DNA of 15,033 nt from an uncultured Eubacteriales bacterium (GTDB lineage Bacteria; Bacillota; Clostridia; Oscillospirales; Acutalibacteraceae), in NCBI GenBank assembly GCA_934667845.1, contig CAKUMQ010000059.1, forward strand, positions 1 to 15,033, in the 5' to 3' direction. The notes below the pieces were generated by a model. The model was not told the DNA's origin. It did not search any database and was given only the letters and a program-made list of their open reading frames with translations. Every line of letters begins with the position of its first letter. Position 1 is the stretch's first letter. Of the stretch, positions 7,423-14,560 are shown one piece after another. Position numbers and translations under genes: made by a program.

Positions 7423-8094
7423 TTACGGCAGCGTATACAGCCCCGCCTTGCCGCGGATGGCGGCGATCAGCTCGGGAATGCTGCCGATCGGCTGCGGCGT
7501 CAGCAGTCCGCCGCGGGCGAGATCCTCCACCTGGTGATAATCCGATCCCGACGTCATCAGTAATCCGTGTTCCGCCGCCCAGGCGTGTGCCAGCAGGTTG
7601 CGGGAATTGTGCCGCGGGTTGCCGTTGTTCACCTCGACGCCGTCGATATAGGCGGGGCAGCACCGCACCATATGCGGGCGAAACGGATGCGCCTGCACCA
7701 CGAGCCAGCCGCGCTCCCGCGCAAGTGCGGAAAACCGGCGGATCCCCATGGCGTACATCTCCGGCTCGCGGTAGAGGTCGTCCTCGGTCGGTCCGTAAAC
7801 CAAATAGTCGTTGGCGTTTTCGTCGAAGCAGATCTCCATGGCGAGCAGCACGGCGGGACCGCCGCACGAAGCGGACGCCTCTTTGGCTGCCCGATAGCCG
7901 GACAAAAATTTATCGATCCACGCGCGGCTGTCCGTCATCCCGTATTCCTCACGGCAAAAGCGCTTGAAGTGGTCGGTGATGACGACTGCGGAATAGCCCG
8001 CCGCCTTATAGGCGGGAATCGACTCCTCGGGCTTGACCCGTCCGCAGGGGCTGGACAGCGCCGTATGCATATGTGTCTCGGTCAAAAACATCAT
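7423..8094 (-). CDS. PHP-domain metal-dependent hydrolase
   Basis: A 223-residue PHP-domain protein. Metal-binding motifs are present in order: HMH at 8-10, TDH at 40-42, Glu87 in LAMEI, His136 in VQAHPFRP, and Asp185/His187 in GSDYH. The fold is used by phosphoesterases such as histidinol phosphatases, nucleases and polymerase exonuclease domains. This single-domain form fits a stand-alone phosphoesterase or nuclease, but the substrate cannot be told. The start is ATG at 8094 or 8091, with AAAGGGAG a few bases upstream. It lies 30 bases after the pseudouridine synthase gene. Nothing nearby points to histidine synthesis, so I do not call it HisK. Confidence 0.88.
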   Translation of the reverse strand: MMFLTETHMHTALSSPCGRVKPEESIPAYKAAGYSAVVITDHFKRFCREEYGMTDSRAWIDKFLSGYRAAKEASASCGGPAVLLAMEICFDENANDYLVYGPTEDDLYREPEMYAMGIRRFSALARERGWLVVQAHPFRPHMVRCCPAYIDGVEVNNGNPRHNSRNLLAHAWAAEHGLLMTSGSDYHQVEDLARGGLLTPQPIGSIPELIAAIRGKAGLYTLP

Positions 8095-8124
8095 TTCACG
8101 CTCCCTTTCTGCAGCAGCACAGAC

Positions 8125-9033
8125 TCAATCGGCGATCTCACGCAGAAACCGCGTAAAATACGGCGGCAGCTCGCTTTCAAACTCCAGATACGCGCCCGTG
8201 ACGGGGTGGATAAAACCGATCTTCCGCGCATGAAGGCACTGCCCCTGCAGATACGCCGGTCCGGCGGGCGCACCGTAAACGGTATCCCCCGCCAGCGGAT
8301 GCCCGAGATACGCCATATGCACGCGGATCTGATGGGTGCGCCCCGTTTCGAGCCGCAGCCGCAGATGGGCATAGCCCGGGTAGTCGGCAAGCACGGTATA
8401 ATGCGTGATCGCCTCGCGACCACCCGCCACGACCGCCATTTTCTTGCGGTTGACGGGGTGCCGCCCGATCGGCGCACAGACCGTGCCCGCATTTTCCTTT
8501 AAATGCCCGCACGCCACCGCCTCATACTCGCGCGTGAAGCTGTGTACCCGGATCTGCTCCGCAAGACCGCGGTGCGCGATGTCGGTTTTGGCCACGATCA
8601 GCAGACCGCTGGTGTCCTTGTCGATGCGGTGCACGATCCCCGGGCGCTGCACGCCGTTGATCCCCGAGAGGGAATCGCCGCAGTGCCAGAGCAGCGCGTT
8701 GACCAGTGTGCCGGTCTCGTTGCCCGCCGCCGGATGCACGACCATTCCCTTGGGCTTGTTGACCACCAGCAGATCGGCGTCCTCATAGACGATATCGAGC
8801 GGAATCGGCTCCGCCGCCGCCTCGATGGGCGTCGGGTCGGGCAGCGTGACGCAGAGAGTGTCCCCCGTACAGAGCGGACGGCTTTTGGTCAGCTGCCGCC
8901 CGTTTACCGTGATCAGCCCCTGTGCAAACAGCGTCTGCACCGCGGAACGGGACAGCGAAAGCTCCTGCGGCAGATATTTATCCGGCCGCATCCCCTCCGC
9001 CTGCGGCGGGACGGTCAGAGTGATCGTCTCCAA
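8125..9033 (-). CDS. RluA-family pseudouridine synthase
   Basis: Converts specific uridines in structured RNA, most likely 23S rRNA, to pseudouridine. The 302 residues carry an S4 RNA-binding domain (about 13-70) and the RluA catalytic domain (about 80-290). The catalytic Asp138 lies in the HRIDKDTSG motif (135-143). NKPKGMVVHP and ETGRTHQIRVHM are also family hallmarks. The layout matches RluD or the Bacillus YlyB protein, which also follows lspA. The start is TTG at 9033, preceded by AAGGAGG at 6 bases. It lies 56 bases inside the 3' end of lspA, so translation of the two is probably coupled. Confidence 0.94.
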   Translation of the reverse strand: METITLTVPPQAEGMRPDKYLPQELSLSRSAVQTLFAQGLITVNGRQLTKSRPLCTGDTLCVTLPDPTPIEAAAEPIPLDIVYEDADLLVVNKPKGMVVHPAAGNETGTLVNALLWHCGDSLSGINGVQRPGIVHRIDKDTSGLLIVAKTDIAHRGLAEQIRVHSFTREYEAVACGHLKENAGTVCAPIGRHPVNRKKMAVVAGGREAITHYTVLADYPGYAHLRLRLETGRTHQIRVHMAYLGHPLAGDTVYGAPAGPAYLQGQCLHARKIGFIHPVTGAYLEFESELPPYFTRFLREIAD

Positions 9034-9523
9034 TGGTCTCCTCCTTTTTACTCTCCGGAGTCTCCCGATAGAAGAACAGCGTGTACACGATCAGCAACGC
9101 CGCACCGATACAAACGCAGCAGTCGGCGAGGTTGAACACCGGAAAATCGATCAACGAAAAATACAGAAAATCCACCACGAATCCGCGAAAGATCCGGTCG
9201 ATCAGATTGCCGATCCCCCCCGCCAGGATCAATACACCGGCGGCGCGCACCCACTTGGCGCGTCCGAGCTTGGAGCGGCACAGAAAGACCGCCACCAGCA
9301 GCAGAGCCAGGGCGGTAAATCCGATGAGAAACCAGCTTTTTCCCTGCAGAATACTGAACGCCGCGCCGGTGTTTTCCCGGTATTCGAGTTCAAACACGCC
9401 CTTCCACAGCACAGCGTTTTCCTGCCCCTTCAGATGCAGCACCGCCAGATATTTCGTCCACTGATCCAGCCCGATCAGCAGCAGCGTCACACCGGCGCAA
9501 AGCAAAAATGACAGCATAGGCAC
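8978..9523 (-). CDS. lspA: Lipoprotein signal peptidase (signal peptidase II)
   Basis: Membrane aspartyl protease that cuts the signal peptide from diacylated prolipoproteins. Four membrane segments are visible at about 4-19, 62-82, 93-107 and 131-152. The two catalytic aspartates are Asp109 in GNLIDR and Asp134 in FNLAD, with ENTGAAFS at 50-57. The start is taken as GTG at 9523 with GGAG 6 bases upstream; an ATG two codons in (9517) is the alternative. After the last membrane segment there is an unusual tail of about 28 residues, charged and then Gly/Ala-rich, encoded partly within the overlap with the next gene. A 103-base gap with hairpins separates it from divIVA. Confidence 0.93.
   Translation of the reverse strand: MPMLSFLLCAGVTLLLIGLDQWTKYLAVLHLKGQENAVLWKGVFELEYRENTGAAFSILQGKSWFLIGFTALALLLVAVFLCRSKLGRAKWVRAAGVLILAGGIGNLIDRIFRGFVVDFLYFSLIDFPVFNLADCCVCIGAALLIVYTLFFYRETPESKKEETIGDDHSDRPAAGGGDAAG
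9040..9046 (-). promoter_or_regulatory. Ribosome binding site deciding the TTG start of the pseudouridine synthase
   Basis: AAGGAGG on the minus strand, 6 bases before TTG at 9033, located inside the lspA coding sequence. Confidence 0.75.
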
Positions 9524-9532
9524 ATGTGTCTC

Positions 9533-9547
9533 CGCCCCAAGCGGGCG
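9533..9547 (-). other. Small hairpin just upstream of the lspA ribosome binding site
   Basis: A 5-bp stem CGCCC/GGGCG with a 5-base loop; on the minus strand its 3' arm ends at the GGAG preceding the lspA GTG. It could influence initiation, but a stem this short in GC-rich DNA can arise by chance. Confidence 0.25.
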
Positions 9548-9577
9548 AAGAGCTCCTTCCTCTCCCCATAGGTTTTC

Positions 9578-9613
9578 CCGCCCGCTCCCCGCCTATACGG
9601 CGGAGGCGGGCGG
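9578..9613 (-). terminator. Strong GC-rich hairpin between divIVA and lspA (atypical terminator)
   Basis: An outer 8-bp perfect stem, CCGCCCGC (9578-9585) with GCGGGCGG (9606-9613), and an inner 5-bp stem CCGCC/GGCGG closing a TATAC loop, separated by a small internal loop. It begins 13 bases after the divIVA stop on the minus strand. No U-run follows in either direction (GAAAACC on the minus strand). It may stop or slow transcription or protect a 3' end. The 103-base gap shows no clear -10/-35 pair for lspA. Confidence 0.45.
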
Positions 9614-9626
9614 TGAATCTGCAAAC

Positions 9627-10400
9627 TTATTTACGGCGCTTAAACGCGCTGTTGACCTCATAATCCTTGCCGAATTTCAGCTCGCCGAAGCGCGAGACCG
9701 GCGTCTCGTCCTCAAGCTCGCTCTCCTCCTCCGGCGTGAATGCGTCATCCGGCTTCCACAGGGAATCGACAAGCGAGACCTCCTCCGACACCGGCTCCTC
9801 CCCGCTCTCCGCCGACGCGTCGCTTTCCTCTGCCGCGGGAACCGGCTCTGCTGTCGGCTGCTGCGGCACCTCGGCAGCAGGCGCGACATCTGCCGAGGCA
9901 GGCTCTTCGGCGACCGGCTCCGCAGCGGCGGGGACGTCCTCCTCCTTGACCTCGGGCAGCAGGTCGATCAGCGACAGATGCTGGCGGTACATGTCGAGCA
10001 GCTTCGCCTTGAAATCCGACACCTCTTTTTGTATGCGTTTAAGCTCCAGCTCCTCGTCGCCGATCTCCCGGCGGGCGTTCTCCTTGATCTTGTCCGCCTT
10101 GATCCGGGCATCGTCGAGCATCAGCTCCGCCTTCTGCTTCGCCTCGCGCACAATGGAGTCGCCGAGCCGCTGGGCGCTGAGCAGTGCCGAGCGGATGCTG
10201 TCCTCCTCGTTACGGTATTCCACCAGCTTATCCGCCAGAACCTCCATTTTCTGATTCAGCTCGTCAATGCGCGCCGTCAGCGCCTGCACGGTATCCGCGC
10301 ACTGGTCCACAAAATCGTCCACATCGGTATCCCGATAGGTATTTCCTCTGCCGGGCGTAAACGTAATATGGCGAATTTTGTCGGCGGTCAACAACTCCAT
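9627..10400 (-). CDS. DivIVA-domain protein
   Basis: Membrane-curvature-associated coiled-coil protein that places division and wall-growth machinery at septa and poles in Gram-positive bacteria. From this start it is 257 residues: a DivIVA N-terminal segment (about 1-60, with ITFTPGRGNTYRDTDVDDFV), a long coiled coil to about 145, an acidic Pro/Ala/Glu-rich linker of about 70 residues, and a distinct C-terminal end, RFGELKFGKDYEV followed by a basic tail. The ATG at 10400 is chosen over the in-frame ATG at 10409 because GGAAAGGA abuts the outer one and lies 9 bases before the inner one. It follows ylmH by 48 bases, matching the sepF-ylmH-divIVA order of other Firmicutes. Confidence 0.93.
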   Translation of the reverse strand: MELLTADKIRHITFTPGRGNTYRDTDVDDFVDQCADTVQALTARIDELNQKMEVLADKLVEYRNEEDSIRSALLSAQRLGDSIVREAKQKAELMLDDARIKADKIKENARREIGDEELELKRIQKEVSDFKAKLLDMYRQHLSLIDLLPEVKEEDVPAAAEPVAEEPASADVAPAAEVPQQPTAEPVPAAEESDASAESGEEPVSEEVSLVDSLWKPDDAFTPEEESELEDETPVSRFGELKFGKDYEVNSAFKRRK

Positions 10401-10409
10401 TCTCTTCAT

Positions 10410-10417
10410 TCCTTTCC
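10410..10417 (-). promoter_or_regulatory. Ribosome binding site deciding the DivIVA start
   Basis: GGAAAGGA on the minus strand directly touches the ATG at 10409 but is 9 bases from the ATG at 10400; it favours the inner start. Confidence 0.6.
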
Positions 10418-10448
10418 GTTTTTCTGAATCCGGGCGATCGGTGCCGCC

Positions 10449-11213
10449 CTAAATATACTGCACAGCCGCAATATGCAGCCGTCCCTTTTGCGTCTCCGGT
10501 CCGATCGTTTCGATCCGGAACCGTCCCGCACCGCGCACCGAAAGCACGTCCTGTTCTTTTAGCATATGTGATGCCGTCTGGCAGACGCAGTGGTTCACCG
10601 ACACAAGCCCGCCGCGGATCAGCTCCGCCGCAGGCTCGCGCGCACTGGCGAGCAGCCATTTCAGCACCGCATCCAGCCGCGGGGATGCGACCGTTCCCGA
10701 AAGCGGGCGGAACCGGTGCAGAGCCGGCAGCTCGCCCGTATAGTCCGCCTCGGTGCGCACGCTCTCGCCGCCGATGCGGTCGATCTGATCCGTCAGAAAC
10801 GGCACAAGCTCCGCCGTTGTCATCACGACAGCCAGCCCCTCGCCGCAGAGGATATCGCCGAGCTTCTCCCGCCGCACACCGGCGGACATCAGCGCGCCGA
10901 GCACATCCCGGTGGGAAAATGACGCCTCCCTGCGGGAGAAAAACGCCACCGCGCGGACGGGAAACGCCTCCTCAGCCACGGTCTCCCTCGGCGGGAACAC
11001 CCCCGCCGTCACCCGCTCCGCATCGGGATACCCGCCGTACAGGCGATAGGGCAGCCCGAGGCGGCGCAGACCGCCGTCCGCCACGACCGCCTGATGCGCG
11101 TCGAGAAAGCCCCAAAACTGCGGCCGTCCGCTGCGCTTGGCGCGCTCCGCTAAGTCGGACAGGCGGGCGAGCAGCGCGGCGTCAGCCCGTGCCGGATCAG
11201 AAGTAGAGCCCAT
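10449..11213 (-). CDS. ylmH: YlmH family S4-domain RNA-binding protein
   Basis: A 254-residue protein like Bacillus YlmH, a ribosome-associated RNA-binding factor whose gene sits in the division cluster. Visible marks are FFGGY-like RLYGGYPDAER (about 57-67), FSHRDVLGALMSAGVRREKLGDI at about 99-121 (the family's best-conserved stretch), and a C-terminal S4 domain from about 178, with RLDAVLKWL, LIRGGLVSVN and DVLSVRGAGRF. The start is ATG at 11213, overlapping the sepF stop by 17 bases. There is no good ribosome binding site in front, so it probably depends on translation of sepF. The frame remains open for 48 codons upstream, but that part lies inside sepF and is not family-like. Confidence 0.92.
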   Translation of the reverse strand: MGSTSDPARADAALLARLSDLAERAKRSGRPQFWGFLDAHQAVVADGGLRRLGLPYRLYGGYPDAERVTAGVFPPRETVAEEAFPVRAVAFFSRREASFSHRDVLGALMSAGVRREKLGDILCGEGLAVVMTTAELVPFLTDQIDRIGGESVRTEADYTGELPALHRFRPLSGTVASPRLDAVLKWLLASAREPAAELIRGGLVSVNHCVCQTASHMLKEQDVLSVRGAGRFRIETIGPETQKGRLHIAAVQYI

Positions 11214-11646
11214 TATTTTCGAGCTCGTCGAGCAGGTCGCCCATGATGCCGACGTTATACGGCGTGATGATAAAGGTGCAGTTGGCGACCTTCTTGATCT
11301 GTCCGTCGTTGGCATAGGCGACACCGCTGAGGAAATCGAGGATACGGCGCGCCACATCCTTGTTGGCGGATTCCAGATTCAGTACGACCGTGCGCTTGGC
11401 GTTGAGATGATCCGCCACCGTGCTGGCATCCTCAAAGCGCTCCGGCTTCACGAGAACGACCTGCAGCTGCGCCGTCGCATGGATATTGACCACCTTGTTG
11501 CTCTTTTTCTGCACCGGCTCTTCGGCACGCGCATTTTCCGACGCCTTGGAGACAAAATCCATCGACTCCTCGCGCTCGGTCGTCTCCTCCAGCTCGTCAT
11601 CCTCTTCGTCCCGCATCATACGCGACATCAGATCCTTCAAACCCAT
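11197..11646 (-). CDS. sepF: Cell division protein SepF
   Basis: Membrane-binding protein that tethers and bundles FtsZ at the division site. It has 149 residues from this start: an N-terminal amphipathic helix MGLKDLMSRMM that would bind membrane, an acidic disordered linker (about 15-50), and the SepF core domain (about 52-149) with VVLVKPERFEDA, TVVLNLE, RRILDFLSGVAYA and FIITPYNV. All are family hallmarks. The ATG at 11646 is chosen over one at 11655 because AAGGAGG touches the outer start but is 9 bases from the inner one, and because family members begin MGxxD or similar. The stop overlaps ylmH by 17 bases. Confidence 0.95.
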   Translation of the reverse strand: MGLKDLMSRMMRDEEDDELEETTEREESMDFVSKASENARAEEPVQKKSNKVVNIHATAQLQVVLVKPERFEDASTVADHLNAKRTVVLNLESANKDVARRILDFLSGVAYANDGQIKKVANCTFIITPYNVGIMGDLLDELENNGLYF

Positions 11647-11655
11647 GGAAAGCAT

Positions 11656-11662
11656 CCTCCTT
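11656..11662 (-). promoter_or_regulatory. Ribosome binding site deciding the SepF start
   Basis: AAGGAGG on the minus strand, 9 bases before the ATG at 11646 and directly abutting the ATG at 11655. It overlaps the yggS stop codon. Confidence 0.7.
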
Positions 11663-12389
11663 ACTGTTTTACCACGCGTGCCCCGAACAGCGCCGACCCG
11701 ACACGGATCAGAGTCGCCCCTTCGAGGATCGCTTCATAATAATCGTTCGACATACCCATGGACAAAACGTCCATATGTATATTATCTATGTTTTTGGCCG
11801 CAATGTCAATAAACAAATGCCTCAGAACCGAAAAATTCCGCCTTTTTTCCGTCGACTCGGTCACGGCGGGCGGAATCGCCATCAGTCCGGACACGCGGAT
11901 CCCCGGCAATGCTGCCGCCTTTTGCAGCAGCGGCAAAAGTCCGTCGGCTGAAACACCGGATTTTGACAGCTCGTCCCCGACATTGACCTCGATCAGAACC
12001 GGCGTGACCAGTCCCTGCCGCTGCGACTCAGCCGAGATCGCCTCCGCCAGATGAACGCTGTCCACCGACTGGATGGCGGCAACGGCGCCGACGATCTTTT
12101 TCACCTTGTTGGTCTGCAAATGGCCGATCAGGTGCACCTGTGTTGTCCCGAGCCGCAGCCGGTCCCGCTTCTCCAGATATTCCTGCACGCGGTTCTCCCC
12201 GATCAGCGTAACCCCCTCGTCGATCACCGTCTGGATGACCTCGGGCGGGACCGTCTTGGTCACCGCCATCAGCGTCACTTCGTCGGGCGAGCGCCCCGCC
12301 TCGCGGCACGCTTTGGCCATCTGTTCCCGTATATGGGCAAGATTCCGGCGCACATCCTCCTGCCGCTCAGCGAATGATCTTTCCGTCAT
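11661..12389 (-). CDS. YggS/PLPBP-family pyridoxal phosphate homeostasis protein
   Basis: A 242-residue PLP-binding protein of the YggS family (YlmE in Bacillus), which buffers pyridoxal phosphate and has no firmly known catalytic activity. The PLP lysine is Lys45 in MAVTKTV. Other marks are IGENRVQEYLEK, HLIGHLQTNK, SVDSVHLAEAI, GLMAIPP and LSMGMSNDYYEAI, then RVGSALFG near the end. The ATG at 12389 lies 23 bases inside the end of the HlyD-like gene, with AAGGAAAGGG just upstream. Its position immediately before sepF is the usual one in Firmicutes and Actinobacteria division clusters. Confidence 0.95.
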   Translation of the reverse strand: MTERSFAERQEDVRRNLAHIREQMAKACREAGRSPDEVTLMAVTKTVPPEVIQTVIDEGVTLIGENRVQEYLEKRDRLRLGTTQVHLIGHLQTNKVKKIVGAVAAIQSVDSVHLAEAISAESQRQGLVTPVLIEVNVGDELSKSGVSADGLLPLLQKAAALPGIRVSGLMAIPPAVTESTEKRRNFSVLRHLFIDIAAKNIDNIHMDVLSMGMSNDYYEAILEGATLIRVGSALFGARVVKQ

Positions 12390-13590
12390 ACAGACCCTTT
12401 CCTTTCACGATCACATCGTCGTACAGCTTCAGGAAACCGTCGCCCCCGTCGGCTGCACAGACGGAATATTTGCCCGTATCGCTGTGATACAGCACCTCCA
12501 CCCGGCGGAACACACAGGTGTTGCCCACCCGCACGAACACACCCGGTTCGTTTTTGTCGTTGAACCGCAGTGCGGAATCCTGCACATACAGCCCCGTATA
12601 GGCTTTAAACTGGATCTGCACGGTCTCCTGCCGCACCGCTGCCAGCTTTTCGGACATATAGATGCACTGCAGCACCACGGCGGCGTTGCCCTCACGATCC
12701 TTATTGACCGCCGCCACCGTCACCGGCACGGATTCCGCCGACACAAACGGCAGCTTCACCGACAGGCGGCCGCCGACGCCGATACCCGTCGCCTGCTCCT
12801 TATTCAGCACGCACAGCAGATACCACTGGTAATCGCCCGCCACCTTGCCGACCCCGTTGGCGGCGGTATCGGCTTTTTTCTCCAGCGCCGCGCTGACCTG
12901 CGCCGGTGTGACCGACAGCACACCGGAATAGTCGATCGCCTGTTCAAGCCCATCAGTCCGGCTGATAAAATAGCCCGCCACGGGCGAGGAGATCGACGAG
13001 GTCGCCGGGGAAAAGCCGGAGGACAAAGACGCCTGCTCCGCCTTCAGCGCGTCGATCGTCGGTTTGAGATCAGTCAGCGTGCCGGTCGTAAGCTGCTGCT
13101 TGCAAAACAGCTGCAAAAGCTGAAACTGCGTATCCGACAGACCGGAATACCGCCGGTCACGCCCCGCAAGGATCAGCGAATGGAGCGTGTCGCTCAGCTG
13201 CGTATTGATCAGGTCGAGGTTGGTGCGGTTATAGCTGCCGAGCGCAGCGATCCCCTGCAGCGCCGCGATCTGTGTCTCCAGCCGGTCGAGCTTCTGCCGC
13301 GTCAGCGCATCGCTCTCGCTCGGAAACACCCGCGCGATCTCGCCGCCCTTGGCGACCCGGTCGCCGTTTTCCAGCGTGTAGTAGACATAGCCCTTTGAAG
13401 GAGCGGCGCTGATCACCGTCTCATCCCGCACGATAAACGCGTCGGTATCCACGGTGTCATACACCGTGTAGGAAACGGCATCGGCGACTTCGACCGAGGT
13501 ATAGACAGCGCGGTAGATCTGGTAGCCGATATAGCCGCCGATCACCACGGCAAACAGCACCGACAGCATCCGGCGCAAAAATCCGTCCAT
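12367..13590 (-). CDS. HlyD-like single-pass membrane protein of the division cluster
   Basis: A 407-residue protein with one N-terminal membrane segment (about 8-27) and a large outer-facing part. The part from about 42-90 (SAAPSKGYVYYTLENGDRVA) resembles one half of a barrel-sandwich hybrid domain as in HlyD/RND adaptors. Residues about 92-200 are helical, likely a coiled-coil hairpin. SSPVAGYFISRTDG at about 203-216 looks like the second half, followed by beta-rich sequence to the end. No export ATPase or outer-membrane partner is encoded beside it. It lies between miaA and yggS-sepF, so a role in envelope or division is more likely than in export; that is inference. The ATG at 13590 has GGAGG 7 bases upstream. 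Confidence 0.8.
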   Translation of the reverse strand: MDGFLRRMLSVLFAVVIGGYIGYQIYRAVYTSVEVADAVSYTVYDTVDTDAFIVRDETVISAAPSKGYVYYTLENGDRVAKGGEIARVFPSESDALTRQKLDRLETQIAALQGIAALGSYNRTNLDLINTQLSDTLHSLILAGRDRRYSGLSDTQFQLLQLFCKQQLTTGTLTDLKPTIDALKAEQASLSSGFSPATSSISSPVAGYFISRTDGLEQAIDYSGVLSVTPAQVSAALEKKADTAANGVGKVAGDYQWYLLCVLNKEQATGIGVGGRLSVKLPFVSAESVPVTVAAVNKDREGNAAVVLQCIYMSEKLAAVRQETVQIQFKAYTGLYVQDSALRFNDKNEPGVFVRVGNTCVFRRVEVLYHSDTGKYSVCAADGGDGFLKLYDDVIVKGKGLYDGKIIR

Positions 13591-13622
13591 TCCGTTTCCT
13601 CCTTTTCATCCGGTTTGATCGT

Positions 13623-14555
13623 TCAGTCGGCAAACAGCAGCTTGTCCGCCGCCGCGGCGAGCGCCTGTGCGTCGGGATAATCGTCCGCATACAGAAATAC
13701 CGCCGACGGCTCGCCGTGAAACCACGACAGCTGCCGTTTGGCATAGCGGCGGGTCTGCCGCTTGAGGTTGTCCACCGCCTCCGCCAGCGTGACCTCGCCC
13801 GCAAAATAGGGCGCAAGCTCCTTGCAGCCGATTGCCTGCCGTGCGGTCGGCGCCGAAACGGCCAGTGCCTGCCGCGCTTCATTGAGCAGTCCCGCCGCCA
13901 GCATGGCGTCCACGCGGCGGTCAATGCGTTCATACAGCCAGCTGCGGTCGTGCGCGTCGAGCACGAGCATACGCACGCGATAGGGCGAGGGAACCGCCCG
14001 CGAAAGGCGGTTTTGCTCGGTCAGCGTGCGCCCCGTGACGGTATACAGCTCCAAAGCGCGCACAATGCGTCCCACGTCGTTTTCGTGCAGCCGCGCCGCC
14101 GTTTCGGGATCTACGGCGGCAAGCTCGGCAAGCAGGGTGGCGCCGCCCTCGCGCTCCGCCCGCTCACGCAGGCGGGCACGCACGGCGCGGTCGCCCTGCG
14201 GCTCGTCGGCAAATTGCAGATTCTCCGTCACGGCACGGATATACAGCCCCGTGCCGCCGCAGAGGATCGGCTGCCGTCCCCGCGCCGCCGTTTCCGCGAT
14301 GGCAGCATGGGCAAGGCGGGTATATTCCGCCACCGAAAACGGTTTGGCCAGCGGCTGAAAACCCAAAAGATGATGCGGCACCCCCTCCCACTCCTCAGGG
14401 AGCGGACGGGCGGTGGCAATATGCAGCTCGCGGTAGATCTGCATGGAATCGGCGGAAATGATCTCACCGCCGTGCGCCTTCGCAAGCGCAATGGCAAGCG
14501 CGGTCTTGCCCGACGCCGTCGGCCCCGCGATCACCGGAAGAAATTGCTTTTCCAT
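13623..14555 (-). CDS. miaA: tRNA dimethylallyltransferase
   Basis: Transfers a dimethylallyl group to the N6 of A37 in tRNAs reading UNN codons. It is 310 residues, the usual length. The P-loop GPTASGKT is at 11-18, SADSMQIYREL at 34-44 holds the conserved Asp36, and CGGTGLYIRA and the RIVRALELYTVTG segment are also present. KRQTRRYAKRQLSWF near residue 280 is the tRNA-binding region. The ATG at 14555 is 5 bases after the mutL stop; only AAGGGG, very close to the ATG, serves as ribosome binding site, so translation may be coupled to mutL. An in-frame open stretch upstream lies within mutL and is not coding in this frame. Confidence 0.96.
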   Translation of the reverse strand: MEKQFLPVIAGPTASGKTALAIALAKAHGGEIISADSMQIYRELHIATARPLPEEWEGVPHHLLGFQPLAKPFSVAEYTRLAHAAIAETAARGRQPILCGGTGLYIRAVTENLQFADEPQGDRAVRARLRERAEREGGATLLAELAAVDPETAARLHENDVGRIVRALELYTVTGRTLTEQNRLSRAVPSPYRVRMLVLDAHDRSWLYERIDRRVDAMLAAGLLNEARQALAVSAPTARQAIGCKELAPYFAGEVTLAEAVDNLKRQTRRYAKRQLSWFHGEPSAVFLYADDYPDAQALAAAADKLLFAD

Positions 14556-14560
14556 GCCCC

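Noticed and set aside
9524..9626. Search for a promoter or riboswitch between divIVA and lspA.
   Set aside because: Only GC-rich hairpins are seen; no convincing -10/-35 pair and no recognisable riboswitch core.
11214..11357. Upstream extension of the ylmH frame to a start at 11357.
   Set aside because: The added residues are Ser/Arg-rich, lie fully inside sepF in another frame, and do not resemble YlmH proteins.
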